A DNA stretch of 64,000 bases, from contig CAVEUM010000007.1 of NCBI GenBank assembly GCA_963618735.1, forward strand, positions 37,968-101,967, in the 5' to 3' direction. The notes below the pieces were generated by a model. The model was not told the origin of the DNA. It made no database searches and worked only from the letters and a program-made list of their open reading frames with translations. The translations under genes were made by a program, and so were the position numbers. Source of the DNA: CAKUFA01 sp963618735. GTDB lineage: Bacteria > Bacillota > Clostridia > Christensenellales > Aristaeellaceae. Positions 8,243-16,246 of this stretch are shown in pieces (within the stretch, counting starts at the first letter, position 1; every line of letters starts with the position of its first letter).

Positions 8243-8280
8243 AAAAATCCCCGTCCTCCAATCGGAAGACGGGGATTTTG
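8243..8280. terminator. Bidirectional terminator between converging units
   Basis: A 12-bp stem (AAAATCCCCGTC paired with GACGGGGATTTT) has A/T runs on both sides, so it can end both the nitroreductase transcript and the leftward xpt unit. Confidence 0.88.
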
Positions 8281-8295
8281 CTATCTTAGGAAACC

Positions 8296-9432
8296 TTACT
8301 GCACTTCAATGCCCTTCAGCACAAAGGTCAGCTCGCCGGCCACGAAGGAACGGGTGATGGGCTCGCCAGCCTTGGCGGAGGTGCCCTCGATGTCCTTCAC
8401 GAAGCAGCCGTTAGCGTCGGTGATCTGGTTGCCTTCGTTGTCCCACAGTTCCTGGTTGAACACGTCGAACTCGCCGGACAGGATCTTGGCCTTTGCAGCC
8501 TCGATGGCTTCAGCAGTGCCCTCGGCGCAGTTGTCGCTCAGAGGAGACAGGCCGATCAGGCCATCGCTCATATCCTGGAAGATGTTCTCGCTGGTCCAGG
8601 TGCCGTCCACAACAGCCTGCACCTCAGCGGTGTACACAGCGCCCCAGTTCCACACGGGAGCCACCAGGTGAGCATCGGGAGCGTCAGCAGTCATGTCAGC
8701 GTTGTAGCCGCAGCCCCACACGCCAGCTTCCTGAGCGGCAATCTGGGGGTTGGGGGTATCGCAGTGCTGGCCGATCACGTCGCAGCCCAGAGCCAGCAGA
8801 GCATCAGCAGTCTGGCGCTCCAGGGTAGCATCGTACCAGGTGTTGGTGTACTTGACATACACAACGGCATCGGGGTTCACGCTCTGCACGCCCAGGGTGA
8901 AAGCATCAAAGCCGCCGATAACTTCGGGGGTCTGCATAGCAGCCACGTAGCCGATCTTGTTGGTCTGGGTCTTCAGGCCGGCAGCGATACCGGACAGGTA
9001 ACGTGCCTGATAGATGGCGCCGAAGTAGTTGTTGAAGTTGGTATCGTTGCTCTTATAGCCGGAGCAGTGAGAGAAGATCACTTCAGGATACTCATCGGCC
9101 AGCTCTTCCATGTAGTTCATGTAGCCGTAGCTGTTGCCGAAAACGATCTGGCAGCCAGCTTCGATGAGTTCACGGAAAGCGGTGTCGCAGGAGCCGTCTT
9201 CCGTCACGTTGGTCTTCAGGATGATCTGATCATCAGTCAGGCCGAGGGCTGCCTGCATTTCCTGCACGCCCTGATAGTGTGCGTAGGTATAGCCCTTGTC
9301 GCTGATGTCGCCAACGAAGACAAAGCCAACCTTCAGGTCTTCCTTATTCACGGGAGCAAACTCAGCAGATGCGAAGCTCACCGCACCAAGAGTCAGCATC
9401 AGGCAGAGAACCAGAGCCAAGATCTTCTTCAT
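8296..9432 (-). CDS. BMP/PnrA-like ABC transporter substrate-binding protein
   Basis: This 378-residue secreted binding protein of the Bmp/Med (PnrA) family probably captures purine nucleosides. The N-terminus is a typical signal peptide (residues 1-23, ending SFASA), with no lipobox cysteine. LKVGFVFVGDISDKGYTYAH is the family start, followed by NSYGYMNYMEELA and SHCSGYKSNDTNFNNYFG. It follows xpt by 45 bases on the same strand with no terminator between, and sharing a transcript with xanthine phosphoribosyltransferase supports a purine ligand. No permease or ATPase partner is encoded next to it, so those components must lie elsewhere. Lack of the lipobox is odd for a Gram-positive-type binding protein, though anchoring may depend on the partner. 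Confidence 0.88.
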   Translation of the reverse strand: MKKILALVLCLMLTLGAVSFASAEFAPVNKEDLKVGFVFVGDISDKGYTYAHYQGVQEMQAALGLTDDQIILKTNVTEDGSCDTAFRELIEAGCQIVFGNSYGYMNYMEELADEYPEVIFSHCSGYKSNDTNFNNYFGAIYQARYLSGIAAGLKTQTNKIGYVAAMQTPEVIGGFDAFTLGVQSVNPDAVVYVKYTNTWYDATLERQTADALLALGCDVIGQHCDTPNPQIAAQEAGVWGCGYNADMTADAPDAHLVAPVWNWGAVYTAEVQAVVDGTWTSENIFQDMSDGLIGLSPLSDNCAEGTAEAIEAAKAKILSGEFDVFNQELWDNEGNQITDANGCFVKDIEGTSAKAGEPITRSFVAGELTFVLKGIEVQ

Positions 9433-9477
9433 GTGTCTTTCTCCTCCGATTGTAAGTCGTTAGGATAACGTTGTATT

Positions 9478-10056
9478 TCAATCGTCGCGGAGGACGGGCT
9501 TGCCGTTCTCAATCGCGTCGACGATTGCAAGAGAAACAACCTTCACGCCTTCCTGACGGAGCTTCTTGCCGCCAGGCTGGAAGCCTTTTTCCACGCAGAC
9601 GCCTGCGCCAACCAGCGTGCAGTTTGCCTGCGCAACGATGTTGCGCAGACCCTCGATGGCTTCACCATTGGCAAGGAAGTCATCGATAATCAGCACACGG
9701 GAGCCGGCAGGCAGATACTTGCGGCTGACGCGCACCGTGTTCAGCTGGCCGTGGGTGAAGGAATACACATCCGCCGTGTAGACATCGGAGCCAACATTCC
9801 GATGATCGCCCTTCTTGGCGAAGATCACAGGAACGTTGCCGAAAGCCTGGGCGGTGGTGATCGCCACTGCGATGCCGCTGGCTTCCACCGTAAGGATGCA
9901 GTCAACGATTTCATTCTTGAAGGCTTCATGGAAAGCCTGTCCCATCTTGGTGGAAAGATCCACATCAATGCGGTGATTCAGGAAGGAATCCACCTTCACA
10001 ATGTCATCGCCAACTACCAAACCACGCTTGCGGATTGCCTCTTTAAGCTCTTCCAT
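9478..10056 (-). CDS. xpt: Xanthine phosphoribosyltransferase
   Basis: Xpt converts xanthine and PRPP to XMP in purine salvage. The 192-residue product, close to the 194 of B. subtilis Xpt, starts MEELKEAIRKRGLVVGDD, contains DSFLNHRIDVDLSTKMGQAF, and has the PRPP-binding motif VLIIDDFLANGEAIEGL. I chose the ATG at 10056 because GGAGG lies 5 bases upstream; a longer frame starting at 10101 includes extra sequence not seen in the family. It heads a two-gene unit with the PnrA-like binding protein. The leader is only about 37 nt, so there is no room for the guanine riboswitch known upstream of Bacillus xpt. Confidence 0.94.
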   Translation of the reverse strand: MEELKEAIRKRGLVVGDDIVKVDSFLNHRIDVDLSTKMGQAFHEAFKNEIVDCILTVEASGIAVAITTAQAFGNVPVIFAKKGDHRNVGSDVYTADVYSFTHGQLNTVRVSRKYLPAGSRVLIIDDFLANGEAIEGLRNIVAQANCTLVGAGVCVEKGFQPGGKKLRQEGVKVVSLAIVDAIENGKPVLRDD

Positions 10057-10072
10057 GAACGCCTCCATAAAC

Positions 10073-10124
10073 ACGAACATTATTAACCGATTCATGGCCA
10101 TTGTACACCTTTTTTACGAACATT
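10073..10124. promoter_or_regulatory. Possible PurBox-like repeats at xpt
   Basis: The nonamer ACGAACATT occurs at 10073-10081 (in the leader) and at 10116-10124 (in the spacer and -35 of the xpt promoter), with a one-mismatch copy (AAGAACATT) at about 10205. The CGAAC core resembles the Gram-positive PurR box (AWWWCCGAACWWT). Location on a purine gene promoter supports the idea, but spacing and orientation are not the classic arrangement. Confidence 0.38.
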
Positions 10125-10128
10125 GCAA
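10100..10128 (-). promoter_or_regulatory. xpt promoter
   Basis: Minus-strand TTGCAA (10128-10123) and TACAAT (10105-10100) are separated by 17 bases, placing the start of transcription about 37 nt before the xpt ATG. Confidence 0.7.
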
Positions 10129-10253
10129 TAGGGTTTCCAGATTTTTTTCATAGAAAGTTCATTTTCCGTTTCAGATGGTCTTTTCGGTTCAAAGTCATCC
10201 GTGAAGAACATTTATAATGAAGGAAAACCCTTTTCTTTTGGGGCAAAATACGG

Positions 10254-10259
10254 TATAAT
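10254..10259 (+). promoter_or_regulatory. Probable -10 of the remB-gyrB promoter
   Basis: A consensus TATAAT lies about 70 bases before remB; the -35 (TTTTCT near 10231) is weak. Another TATAAT at 10213-10218 is an alternative. Confidence 0.45.
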
Positions 10260-10326
10260 AGATATGTTGGAGAAGTGCTGAACTGCAGGATCGCAAAGGC
10301 TTTTTCCGAGGAATGGAGGCCATGAT

Positions 10327-10620
10327 ATGCCGCTTCATCTGGGGCAGGGCGCTATGATCCGTTTTGAACAGGTCACAGCGATGATTGACCTCCTTTCGCC
10401 AATGGCGAACGATACTGCCGACATGGTTCAACATCTGCAATCCGGCGGCCAATGCCGCTCACAAGGGCCGCGTCCCAAGACGCTGGTGCTGTATACCGCA
10501 GAAGATGGACAAACCATCGGCTATTTCAGCTGCGTTGGGCTAAGAACCCTGCGCCGCCGCATGGAAGAGGGATTCGCCTTGCCGTGCAGACCACAGAAGA
10601 ACGAGGTGCTTTATGACTGA
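10327..10620 (+). CDS. remB: RemB (DUF370) family regulatory protein
   Basis: This 97-residue protein matches the DUF370/RemA-RemB family: MPLHLGQGAMIRFEQVTAMIDL at the start, the central PKTLVLYTAEDG and the terminal SCVGLRTLRRRM, corresponding to the family's Y-hydrophobic-SPISS-TLxxR end. In B. subtilis yaaB (remB) lies directly before gyrB, and the gene order is the same here. RemB promotes biofilm matrix gene expression in Bacillus; RemA-like proteins bind DNA as oligomers. GGAGG lies 8 bases before the ATG at 10327. The stop overlaps the gyrB start by 8 bases. The protein is more diverged than usual, so the regulatory role is inferred from family and position. Confidence 0.78.
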   Translation: MPLHLGQGAMIRFEQVTAMIDLLSPMANDTADMVQHLQSGGQCRSQGPRPKTLVLYTAEDGQTIGYFSCVGLRTLRRRMEEGFALPCRPQKNEVLYD

Positions 10621-12595
10621 CGATCAGGAACAATTGGAACAGCAGATTGAACAGGCCACTGTTGTTACAAAGGCTTATGACGAAAATGAAATTCAGGTGC
10701 TGGAGGGTCTTGAGGCCGTCCGCAAGCGCCCCGGTATGTACATTGGCTCTACCGATGCCCGGGGTCTTCATCACCTGGTTTACGAAATTGTGGATAACTC
10801 CATTGACGAAGCGCTGGCAGGCTACTGCAAGCGCATCGATGTGACGCTGCACAAGGACGGCAGTGTTACCGTCATGGATGATGGCCGCGGCTTCCCCGTG
10901 GGTATTCATCCCAAAATGCATCGTCCTGCCGTGGAGGTTTGCCTGACGGTGCTTCACGCCGGCGGCAAGTTCGGCAGCGGCGGATACAAGGTGTCCGGCG
11001 GTTTGCACGGCGTGGGTGCCTCCGTGGTGAATGCTCTTTCAAAGCATCTGACGGTCACGGTGCACCAGGGCGGCAAAATCTATCAGCAGGAGTATGCCCG
11101 CGGCAAGTACCTGTATGACCTGAAGGTCGTCGGTGAAACTGACCGTACCGGCACCACCATCACTTTCCTGCCGGATGTTCGCACGGAAGAAAATCCCGAC
11201 GGCATCTTTGATACAGGGGATTTCGACCACGACATTCTGCGCCGCCGTCTGCGCGAGATGGCCTACCTGAACAAGGGCATCCGCATTGTGTTCCGTGACG
11301 AGCGCGGCGAGGAACCTGTTGAGAAAGATTTCTGCTACGAAGGCGGCCTGCGGGAATTTGTGAAGCATCTGAACCGCAACAAATCCGTGCTTTTCCCCGA
11401 TCCCATCTACACCGAGGGTATCAAGGACGGCATTCTGGTCGAAGTCGCCATGCAGTACACCAGCGATGAGAACTATCAGGAAAGCATTTATACCTTCGTA
11501 AATAACATCGCCACCCCCGACGGCGGCACGCATCTGCAGGGCTTTAACACCGCGCTGACCCGTGCCATTAACGATTACGGCCGCAAGTACAAGCTTCTCC
11601 GCGATAACGAGCCGAACCTGAAGGGTGAGGACGTTCGCGAAAGCCTGACCGCCATCGTGTCCATCAAGATGGAAGATCCCCAGTTCGAGAGCCAGACCAA
11701 GTCCAAGCTCGGTTCTGCCCAGGCGCGTCCCGCAGTGGACAGCCTGCTGACCTCTGAGCTGACCGATTATCTGGAGGAGAATCCCCCTGTGGCACGTGCC
11801 ATTCTGGACCGCTGCGTCAGTGCACAGCGTGCCCGTGAGGCTGCACGGAAGGCTCGTGAAGCGACCCGCCGCAAGACCGTTCTGGAGACCGCTTCCCTGC
11901 CCGGCAAGCTGGCTGACTGTTCCGAACGTGATGCCAGCAAGTGCGAAATCTTCCTGGTGGAGGGCGACAGCGCCGGCGGCAGTGCCAAGGATGGCCGCGA
12001 CCGTCACTTCCAGGCCATTCTGCCCCTGCGCGGTAAAATCCTGAATGTGGAAAAGACCCGTCAGGTGAAGGCGCTGGACAATCTGGAAATTCGCAGCATG
12101 ATTACCGCCTTTGGCTGCGGCTTTGGCGATAATTTTGACGAGAGCAAGCTGCGCTATCACCGCATCGTCTGCATGACCGATGCTGATGTTGACGGCGCCC
12201 ATATCCGCATCCTGATGCTGACGTTCTTCTACCGCTTTATGCGTCCCCTGGTGGAAAAGGGTTATGTCTATGCCGCCATGCCGCCCCTTTACAAGGTCAC
12301 CAAGGGCAAAACTGAACGTTATGTGTACGATGATGACGAGCTGCAGCGCGTGCTGGATGAAATCGGCCGCGACCCCAAGCCGGAAATCCAGCGCTACAAG
12401 GGTCTGGGCGAAATGAGCGCCGAACAGCTGTGGACCACCACCATGAACCCTGAAACCCGCACCATGATGCAGATCACCCCTGAGGATGCCATGGCCGCCG
12501 ATGAGATCTTCACCCTGCTGATGGGTGATCAGGTCGAGCCCCGCCGCCAGTTCATCCAGGAAAACAGCGACCTGGTCAAGGATCTGGACGTCTGA
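10613..12595 (+). CDS. gyrB: DNA gyrase subunit B
   Basis: GyrB is the ATPase and TOPRIM subunit of DNA gyrase, which introduces negative supercoils. The 660-residue product has the GHKL ATPase motifs VDNSIDEALAG, DDGRGFPVGIHP and GGLHGVGASVVNAL. It also carries QTKSKLGSAQARPAVD and the TOPRIM motif EGDSAGGSAKDGRD with the catalytic Glu at 450. The C-terminus ends RRQFIQENSDLVKDLDV, as in gyrase. The length and QTKxKLG sequence indicate GyrB over ParE. It starts inside the last codons of remB and is followed after 51 bases by gyrA, which has its own Shine-Dalgarno sequence. Confidence 0.98.
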   Translation: MTDDQEQLEQQIEQATVVTKAYDENEIQVLEGLEAVRKRPGMYIGSTDARGLHHLVYEIVDNSIDEALAGYCKRIDVTLHKDGSVTVMDDGRGFPVGIHPKMHRPAVEVCLTVLHAGGKFGSGGYKVSGGLHGVGASVVNALSKHLTVTVHQGGKIYQQEYARGKYLYDLKVVGETDRTGTTITFLPDVRTEENPDGIFDTGDFDHDILRRRLREMAYLNKGIRIVFRDERGEEPVEKDFCYEGGLREFVKHLNRNKSVLFPDPIYTEGIKDGILVEVAMQYTSDENYQESIYTFVNNIATPDGGTHLQGFNTALTRAINDYGRKYKLLRDNEPNLKGEDVRESLTAIVSIKMEDPQFESQTKSKLGSAQARPAVDSLLTSELTDYLEENPPVARAILDRCVSAQRAREAARKAREATRRKTVLETASLPGKLADCSERDASKCEIFLVEGDSAGGSAKDGRDRHFQAILPLRGKILNVEKTRQVKALDNLEIRSMITAFGCGFGDNFDESKLRYHRIVCMTDADVDGAHIRILMLTFFYRFMRPLVEKGYVYAAMPPLYKVTKGKTERYVYDDDELQRVLDEIGRDPKPEIQRYKGLGEMSAEQLWTTTMNPETRTMMQITPEDAMAADEIFTLLMGDQVEPRRQFIQENSDLVKDLDV

Positions 12596-12646
12596 CACAT
12601 CAGACGAAATCGCTTTGCATCACAGAATACCTGATGGAGAAAAATA

Positions 12647-15172
12647 ATGAGCAGTATACAGGATAAGCTGATCCCGGTGAATCTGGAAGAGGAGATGAAG
12701 CGCTCCTTCATTTCCTACGCCATGGCGGTTATTGTGGACCGTGCCCTGCCTGATGTGCGCGACGGTCTGAAGCCCGTGCATCGCCGCATTATCTATGATA
12801 TGAGCGAGCTGGGCATGAGCCCCGATAAGCCCTATCGTAAGAGCGCCCGTCTGGTTGGTGACGTGCTCGGTAAATTCCACCCCCACGGCGACTCCTCTGT
12901 GTACGACGCCATGGTGCGTTTGGCACAGCCCTTCAATATTCGTTATCCCCTGGTGGATGGTCAGGGTAACTTCGGTTCTGTGGACGGAGACGGCGCCGCC
13001 GCCATGCGTTACACCGAGGCTCGCATGACCAAACTGACCATGAAGCTGCTGGAAGGCATCGATGAGGATACGGTAGACTTCTACCCTAACTTCGACGAAA
13101 CACTGATGCAGCCTGCTGTTTTGCCCAGCCGTTTCCCTAATCTGCTGGTGAACGGCTCCAGCGGCATCGCCGTAGGCATGGCCACCAACATCCCGCCTCA
13201 TAACCTGCGGGAGGTCATTGACGGCGTCATCTGCATGATTGACAATCCCGACTGCACCATCGATGATCTGATGCAGCACATCAAGGGACCCGACTTCCCC
13301 ACCCGCGGTATTATCCTGGGTCGCCGCGGCATCCGCGAGGCCTACTACACCGGCAAGGGGCGCATCGAGGTTCGTGCCCGCACCAATGTGGAGCAGATGA
13401 ACGGCGGACGCAGCCGCATTGTGGTTACGGAAATTCCGTATCAGGTGAACAAAGCCAAGCTGGTGGAGAAGATCGCCGAGCTGGTGCACGAGAAGCGTCT
13501 GGAGGGCATCAGCGACATCCGTGATGAGAGCGACCGTAACGGCATGCGTATCGTCATTGAGCTGAAGAAGGATGTATACCCTCAGGTGGTGCTGAACTAC
13601 CTGTACAAGCACACCTCCCTGCAGGAAACCTTCGGCGCCAACATGCTGGCTCTGGTAGATGGCAAGCCCCGCATCCTGAACCTGCGGGAAATGATCTACT
13701 ATTATCTGGAGCATCAGAAGGATGTCATCACCCGCCGCTCGCAGCACCGTCTGGACGCCGCGCAGGCTCGCGCTCACATTCTGGAAGGTCTGCTGAAGGC
13801 GCTGGATTACATTGACGAAATCGTTGAGCTCATCAAGGCCAGCGAAAATGCCACCGCCGCCAAGACTGCCTTGATGGAGCGCTTTGCCTTCTCCGAAGTG
13901 CAGGCGCAGGCCATTCTGGACATGCGTCTGGCTCGCCTGACCGGTCTGGAACATGACAAGCTGGCCGCCGAGTATGAGGAAAAGCAGCGCATCATTGCGA
14001 ACCTGACCGCCATCCTGGCAGACGAAAAGCTGCTGATGGACGTCATCAAGACGGAAATCACCGAGATTCGTGATAAGTATGGTGACGACCGCCGCACGGA
14101 GCTGACCACCATCGAGGGCGAAATCGATGTGGAAGATCTCATTCAGGAGGACGACATGGTGGTGACCATGACCCACGAGGGTTATGTGAAGCGCATCACC
14201 AAGTCCGCCTACAAGGCACAGAACCGCGGCGGCAAGGGCATCACCGGCATGACCACCAAGGATGAGGACTACGCGGAAATGATGCGCGTGGTGAACACCC
14301 ATGAGGAAATCATGTTCTTCACCAACCGCGGCCGCGTGTACAGCCTGAAGTGCTACCAGATTCCTGAGGCTGGGCGCACCGCCCGCGGCACTGCCGTGGT
14401 GAACCTGCTGCAGATTGCAAGCGATGAAAAGGTAACCGCCATGGTACGCCTGCCCCGTGAGGAAGCTGGCAGGGAGTATAACCTGGTGATGGCTACCCGC
14501 GGCGGCATCATCAAGAAGACGGCGCTGAACGAGTTCCGCAACCTGCGGAAGAATGGTCTAATCGCCATTGTGCTGAAAGAAGATGACGCACTGGTCGGTG
14601 TGGAGCTGACCCAGGGTAACGACGACCTGATGCTTGGCACCCGCAAGGGCATGTGCATCCGTTTCAATGAATCTCATCTGCGGCTCATGGGCCGCAACAG
14701 CATGGGTGTGAAGTCCATGCGGCTGGATGAGGATGACGAGGTCATTAGCATGTGCCCTGTGGAAGAAGGCGCAGAGGTGCTGGTCATTACCACCCTCGGC
14801 TATGGCAAGCGCACCTCGGTAGACGAATATCGCGAGCAGGGACGTAACGGCAAGGGTATCCGTGCCATGAATCTGACCGAGAAGACCGGCGACCTTGCTG
14901 CACTGCTGCTGGTGAAGCCTGAAGAGGACATCCTGCTCATCACCGACGACGGCACCATCATCCGCACCCGCGTGGAAGATGTGCGTCTCTGCGGCCGCAA
15001 CACCCAGGGTGTTCGCATCATGAAGCTGGCCGACGGCAGCCGCGTCATCAGCGTCGCCCGTGCCGATAAGGAAGAAGAAACGAACGAGGACACGGTGGAT
15101 GAAGATACCGTGAGCACCGATGCCGACCGCGAAGAAACCTTGCTGGATAACGGCGGGGATGAAGAGATCTAA
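12647..15172 (+). CDS. gyrA: DNA gyrase subunit A
   Basis: GyrA is the DNA breakage-rejoining subunit. The 841-residue protein carries the catalytic Tyr at 122 (AMRYTEARM), exactly matching E. coli numbering. The quinolone-resistance region reads HPHGDSSVYDAMVR with Ser83 and Asp87, the susceptible-type residues. The C-terminal beta-pinwheel domain includes the GyrA box as QNRGGKG starting at Gln525, where the second residue is Asn instead of the usual Arg or Lys. The tail (about 800-841) is very acidic. A hairpin terminator follows the stop. Confidence 0.98.
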   Translation: MSSIQDKLIPVNLEEEMKRSFISYAMAVIVDRALPDVRDGLKPVHRRIIYDMSELGMSPDKPYRKSARLVGDVLGKFHPHGDSSVYDAMVRLAQPFNIRYPLVDGQGNFGSVDGDGAAAMRYTEARMTKLTMKLLEGIDEDTVDFYPNFDETLMQPAVLPSRFPNLLVNGSSGIAVGMATNIPPHNLREVIDGVICMIDNPDCTIDDLMQHIKGPDFPTRGIILGRRGIREAYYTGKGRIEVRARTNVEQMNGGRSRIVVTEIPYQVNKAKLVEKIAELVHEKRLEGISDIRDESDRNGMRIVIELKKDVYPQVVLNYLYKHTSLQETFGANMLALVDGKPRILNLREMIYYYLEHQKDVITRRSQHRLDAAQARAHILEGLLKALDYIDEIVELIKASENATAAKTALMERFAFSEVQAQAILDMRLARLTGLEHDKLAAEYEEKQRIIANLTAILADEKLLMDVIKTEITEIRDKYGDDRRTELTTIEGEIDVEDLIQEDDMVVTMTHEGYVKRITKSAYKAQNRGGKGITGMTTKDEDYAEMMRVVNTHEEIMFFTNRGRVYSLKCYQIPEAGRTARGTAVVNLLQIASDEKVTAMVRLPREEAGREYNLVMATRGGIIKKTALNEFRNLRKNGLIAIVLKEDDALVGVELTQGNDDLMLGTRKGMCIRFNESHLRLMGRNSMGVKSMRLDEDDEVISMCPVEEGAEVLVITTLGYGKRTSVDEYREQGRNGKGIRAMNLTEKTGDLAALLLVKPEEDILLITDDGTIIRTRVEDVRLCGRNTQGVRIMKLADGSRVISVARADKEEETNEDTVDEDTVSTDADREETLLDNGGDEEI

Positions 15173-15194
15173 GGCATAGACAAATCATTCAATG

Positions 15195-15240
15195 GGCAGC
15201 TCCACTTCCTGTTTCAGGTTGTGGAGCTGTCATTTGTTTT
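15195..15240 (+). terminator. Terminator after gyrA
   Basis: CAGCTCCAC (15197-15205) pairs with GTGGAGCTG (15221-15229), followed by a T-rich run (TCATTTGTTTT). Confidence 0.8.
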
Positions 15241-15272
15241 GGTTTCTTCTATATACAAAAAGTCTCCTTTTA

Positions 15273-15281
15273 TGCTACAAT
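15273..15281 (+). promoter_or_regulatory. Extended -10 promoter for the Sel1-repeat gene
   Basis: TGCTACAAT gives an extended -10 (TG-n-TACAAT) about 42 bases before the start codon at 15323. I see no clear -35. Confidence 0.5.
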
Positions 15282-15322
15282 AAGACAAACATATGAATGC
15301 TGCGCAAAAGGAGTGTGTCTTT

Positions 15323-16129
15323 ATGAGTCATCAAGCCCTCGCTTCCATGCTTCATGCACTCATTGATCAGCTTTCCCCCCAGCAATTTCCCCAGCTGTAT
15401 GATTGTCTCACCAAGGCATTAGAGGAGGAGACTCCTGATCCGTTTGTGATCGCCGGTCAAATGCTCCGGTGTGATCGCCCCGTTCCTTTCCCGAAGGCCG
15501 TGACGGAGGCCATTGAGAAGCTTTTCACCGCCGCCTTTGACGCTGGCAATGCAGACGCGCTTAATGACCTTGGTGCCCAGTACTACGACGGTGACAGAGG
15601 CTTTGAGCAAAACTACACCAAAGCCGTCAAGTATTATCAGATGGCCGCGAAAAACGGAAGCCGTCAGGCACAGGAAAATCTGGGCTATTGCTACTTCTAC
15701 GGCAGAGACATGCCCGTTGACTATGAAAAGGCGTTTCATTACTTTGCTTTGGGTGCCTTTGATGGTCATCTCGTCTCTCTGTACAAGATTGGCGACATGT
15801 ACGCTGGCGGCTACTACGTCGAGAAGAATGAGAAAGAGGCATTTTGCATTTATCAGCGTTGCCTGGATACCATGACGGAGGAAGCCGCTCCCCTTGTTGC
15901 CGGTCCCTTGCTGCTGCGCCTGGGCAAATGCTATCTGAACGGCATCGGAGTAGCGAAGGATGCCAAGTCGGCGCTCATTTGCTATCAGAAGGCCGAGTTG
16001 TATCTGCACGACATGGTCAAAAACGGTGAATCCATGTACTTGAAGAGTTACCGCGCATCCATTGCCGGTCAGGCCAAGGCACGCGAAATTCTGGAAAAGG
16101 AATTCCCGATAAACCAGCCGCTCAGCTGA
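15323..16129 (+). CDS. Sel1-repeat (TPR-like) protein
   Basis: This soluble 268-residue protein is built of Sel1-like repeats. From about residue 80 the pattern A-x2-LGxxYxxGxxx-x-DxxKAxxYYxxAAxxG recurs, seen in DLGAQYYDGDRGFEQNYTKA, NLGYCYFYGRDMPVDYEKAF, KIGDMYAGGYYVEKNEKEAF and RLGKCYLNGIGVAKDAKSAL, giving about four repeats. Such solenoids mediate protein-protein contacts; no enzymatic motif is present. The ATG at 15323 is preceded by AAAAGGAG at good distance and is preferred over the ATG at 15293, which lacks a ribosome binding site. It stands alone between terminators with its own promoter. The partner is unknown. Confidence 0.82.
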   Translation: MSHQALASMLHALIDQLSPQQFPQLYDCLTKALEEETPDPFVIAGQMLRCDRPVPFPKAVTEAIEKLFTAAFDAGNADALNDLGAQYYDGDRGFEQNYTKAVKYYQMAAKNGSRQAQENLGYCYFYGRDMPVDYEKAFHYFALGAFDGHLVSLYKIGDMYAGGYYVEKNEKEAFCIYQRCLDTMTEEAAPLVAGPLLLRLGKCYLNGIGVAKDAKSALICYQKAELYLHDMVKNGESMYLKSYRASIAGQAKAREILEKEFPINQPLS

Positions 16130-16190
16130 TGACCAGCAACAAACGTTCGCCGCGTCTTGATTCGCAGCGATCATTTTCCTGCAAATAACG

Positions 16191-16227
16191 AAAAGGGCAA
16201 CGACTCCGCCGAGCCGCTGCCCTTTTT
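16191..16227. terminator. Bidirectional terminator
   Basis: AAAAGGGCA pairs with TGCCCTTTTT around a GC-rich internal loop, with A and T runs at the two ends; it separates the converging Sel1-repeat and SH3 genes. Confidence 0.82.
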
Positions 16228-16246
16228 CAATTGATACCCTGCAGGT

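Noticed and set aside
10057..10200. Guanine riboswitch upstream of xpt
   Set aside because: The mapped promoter leaves only about 37 nt of leader, and no purine-aptamer sequence is present.
12620..14302. Long minus-strand frame (560 codons) opposite gyrA
   Set aside because: Antisense shadow of gyrA; composition (many His, Gln, Val, Leu) is typical of shadow frames.
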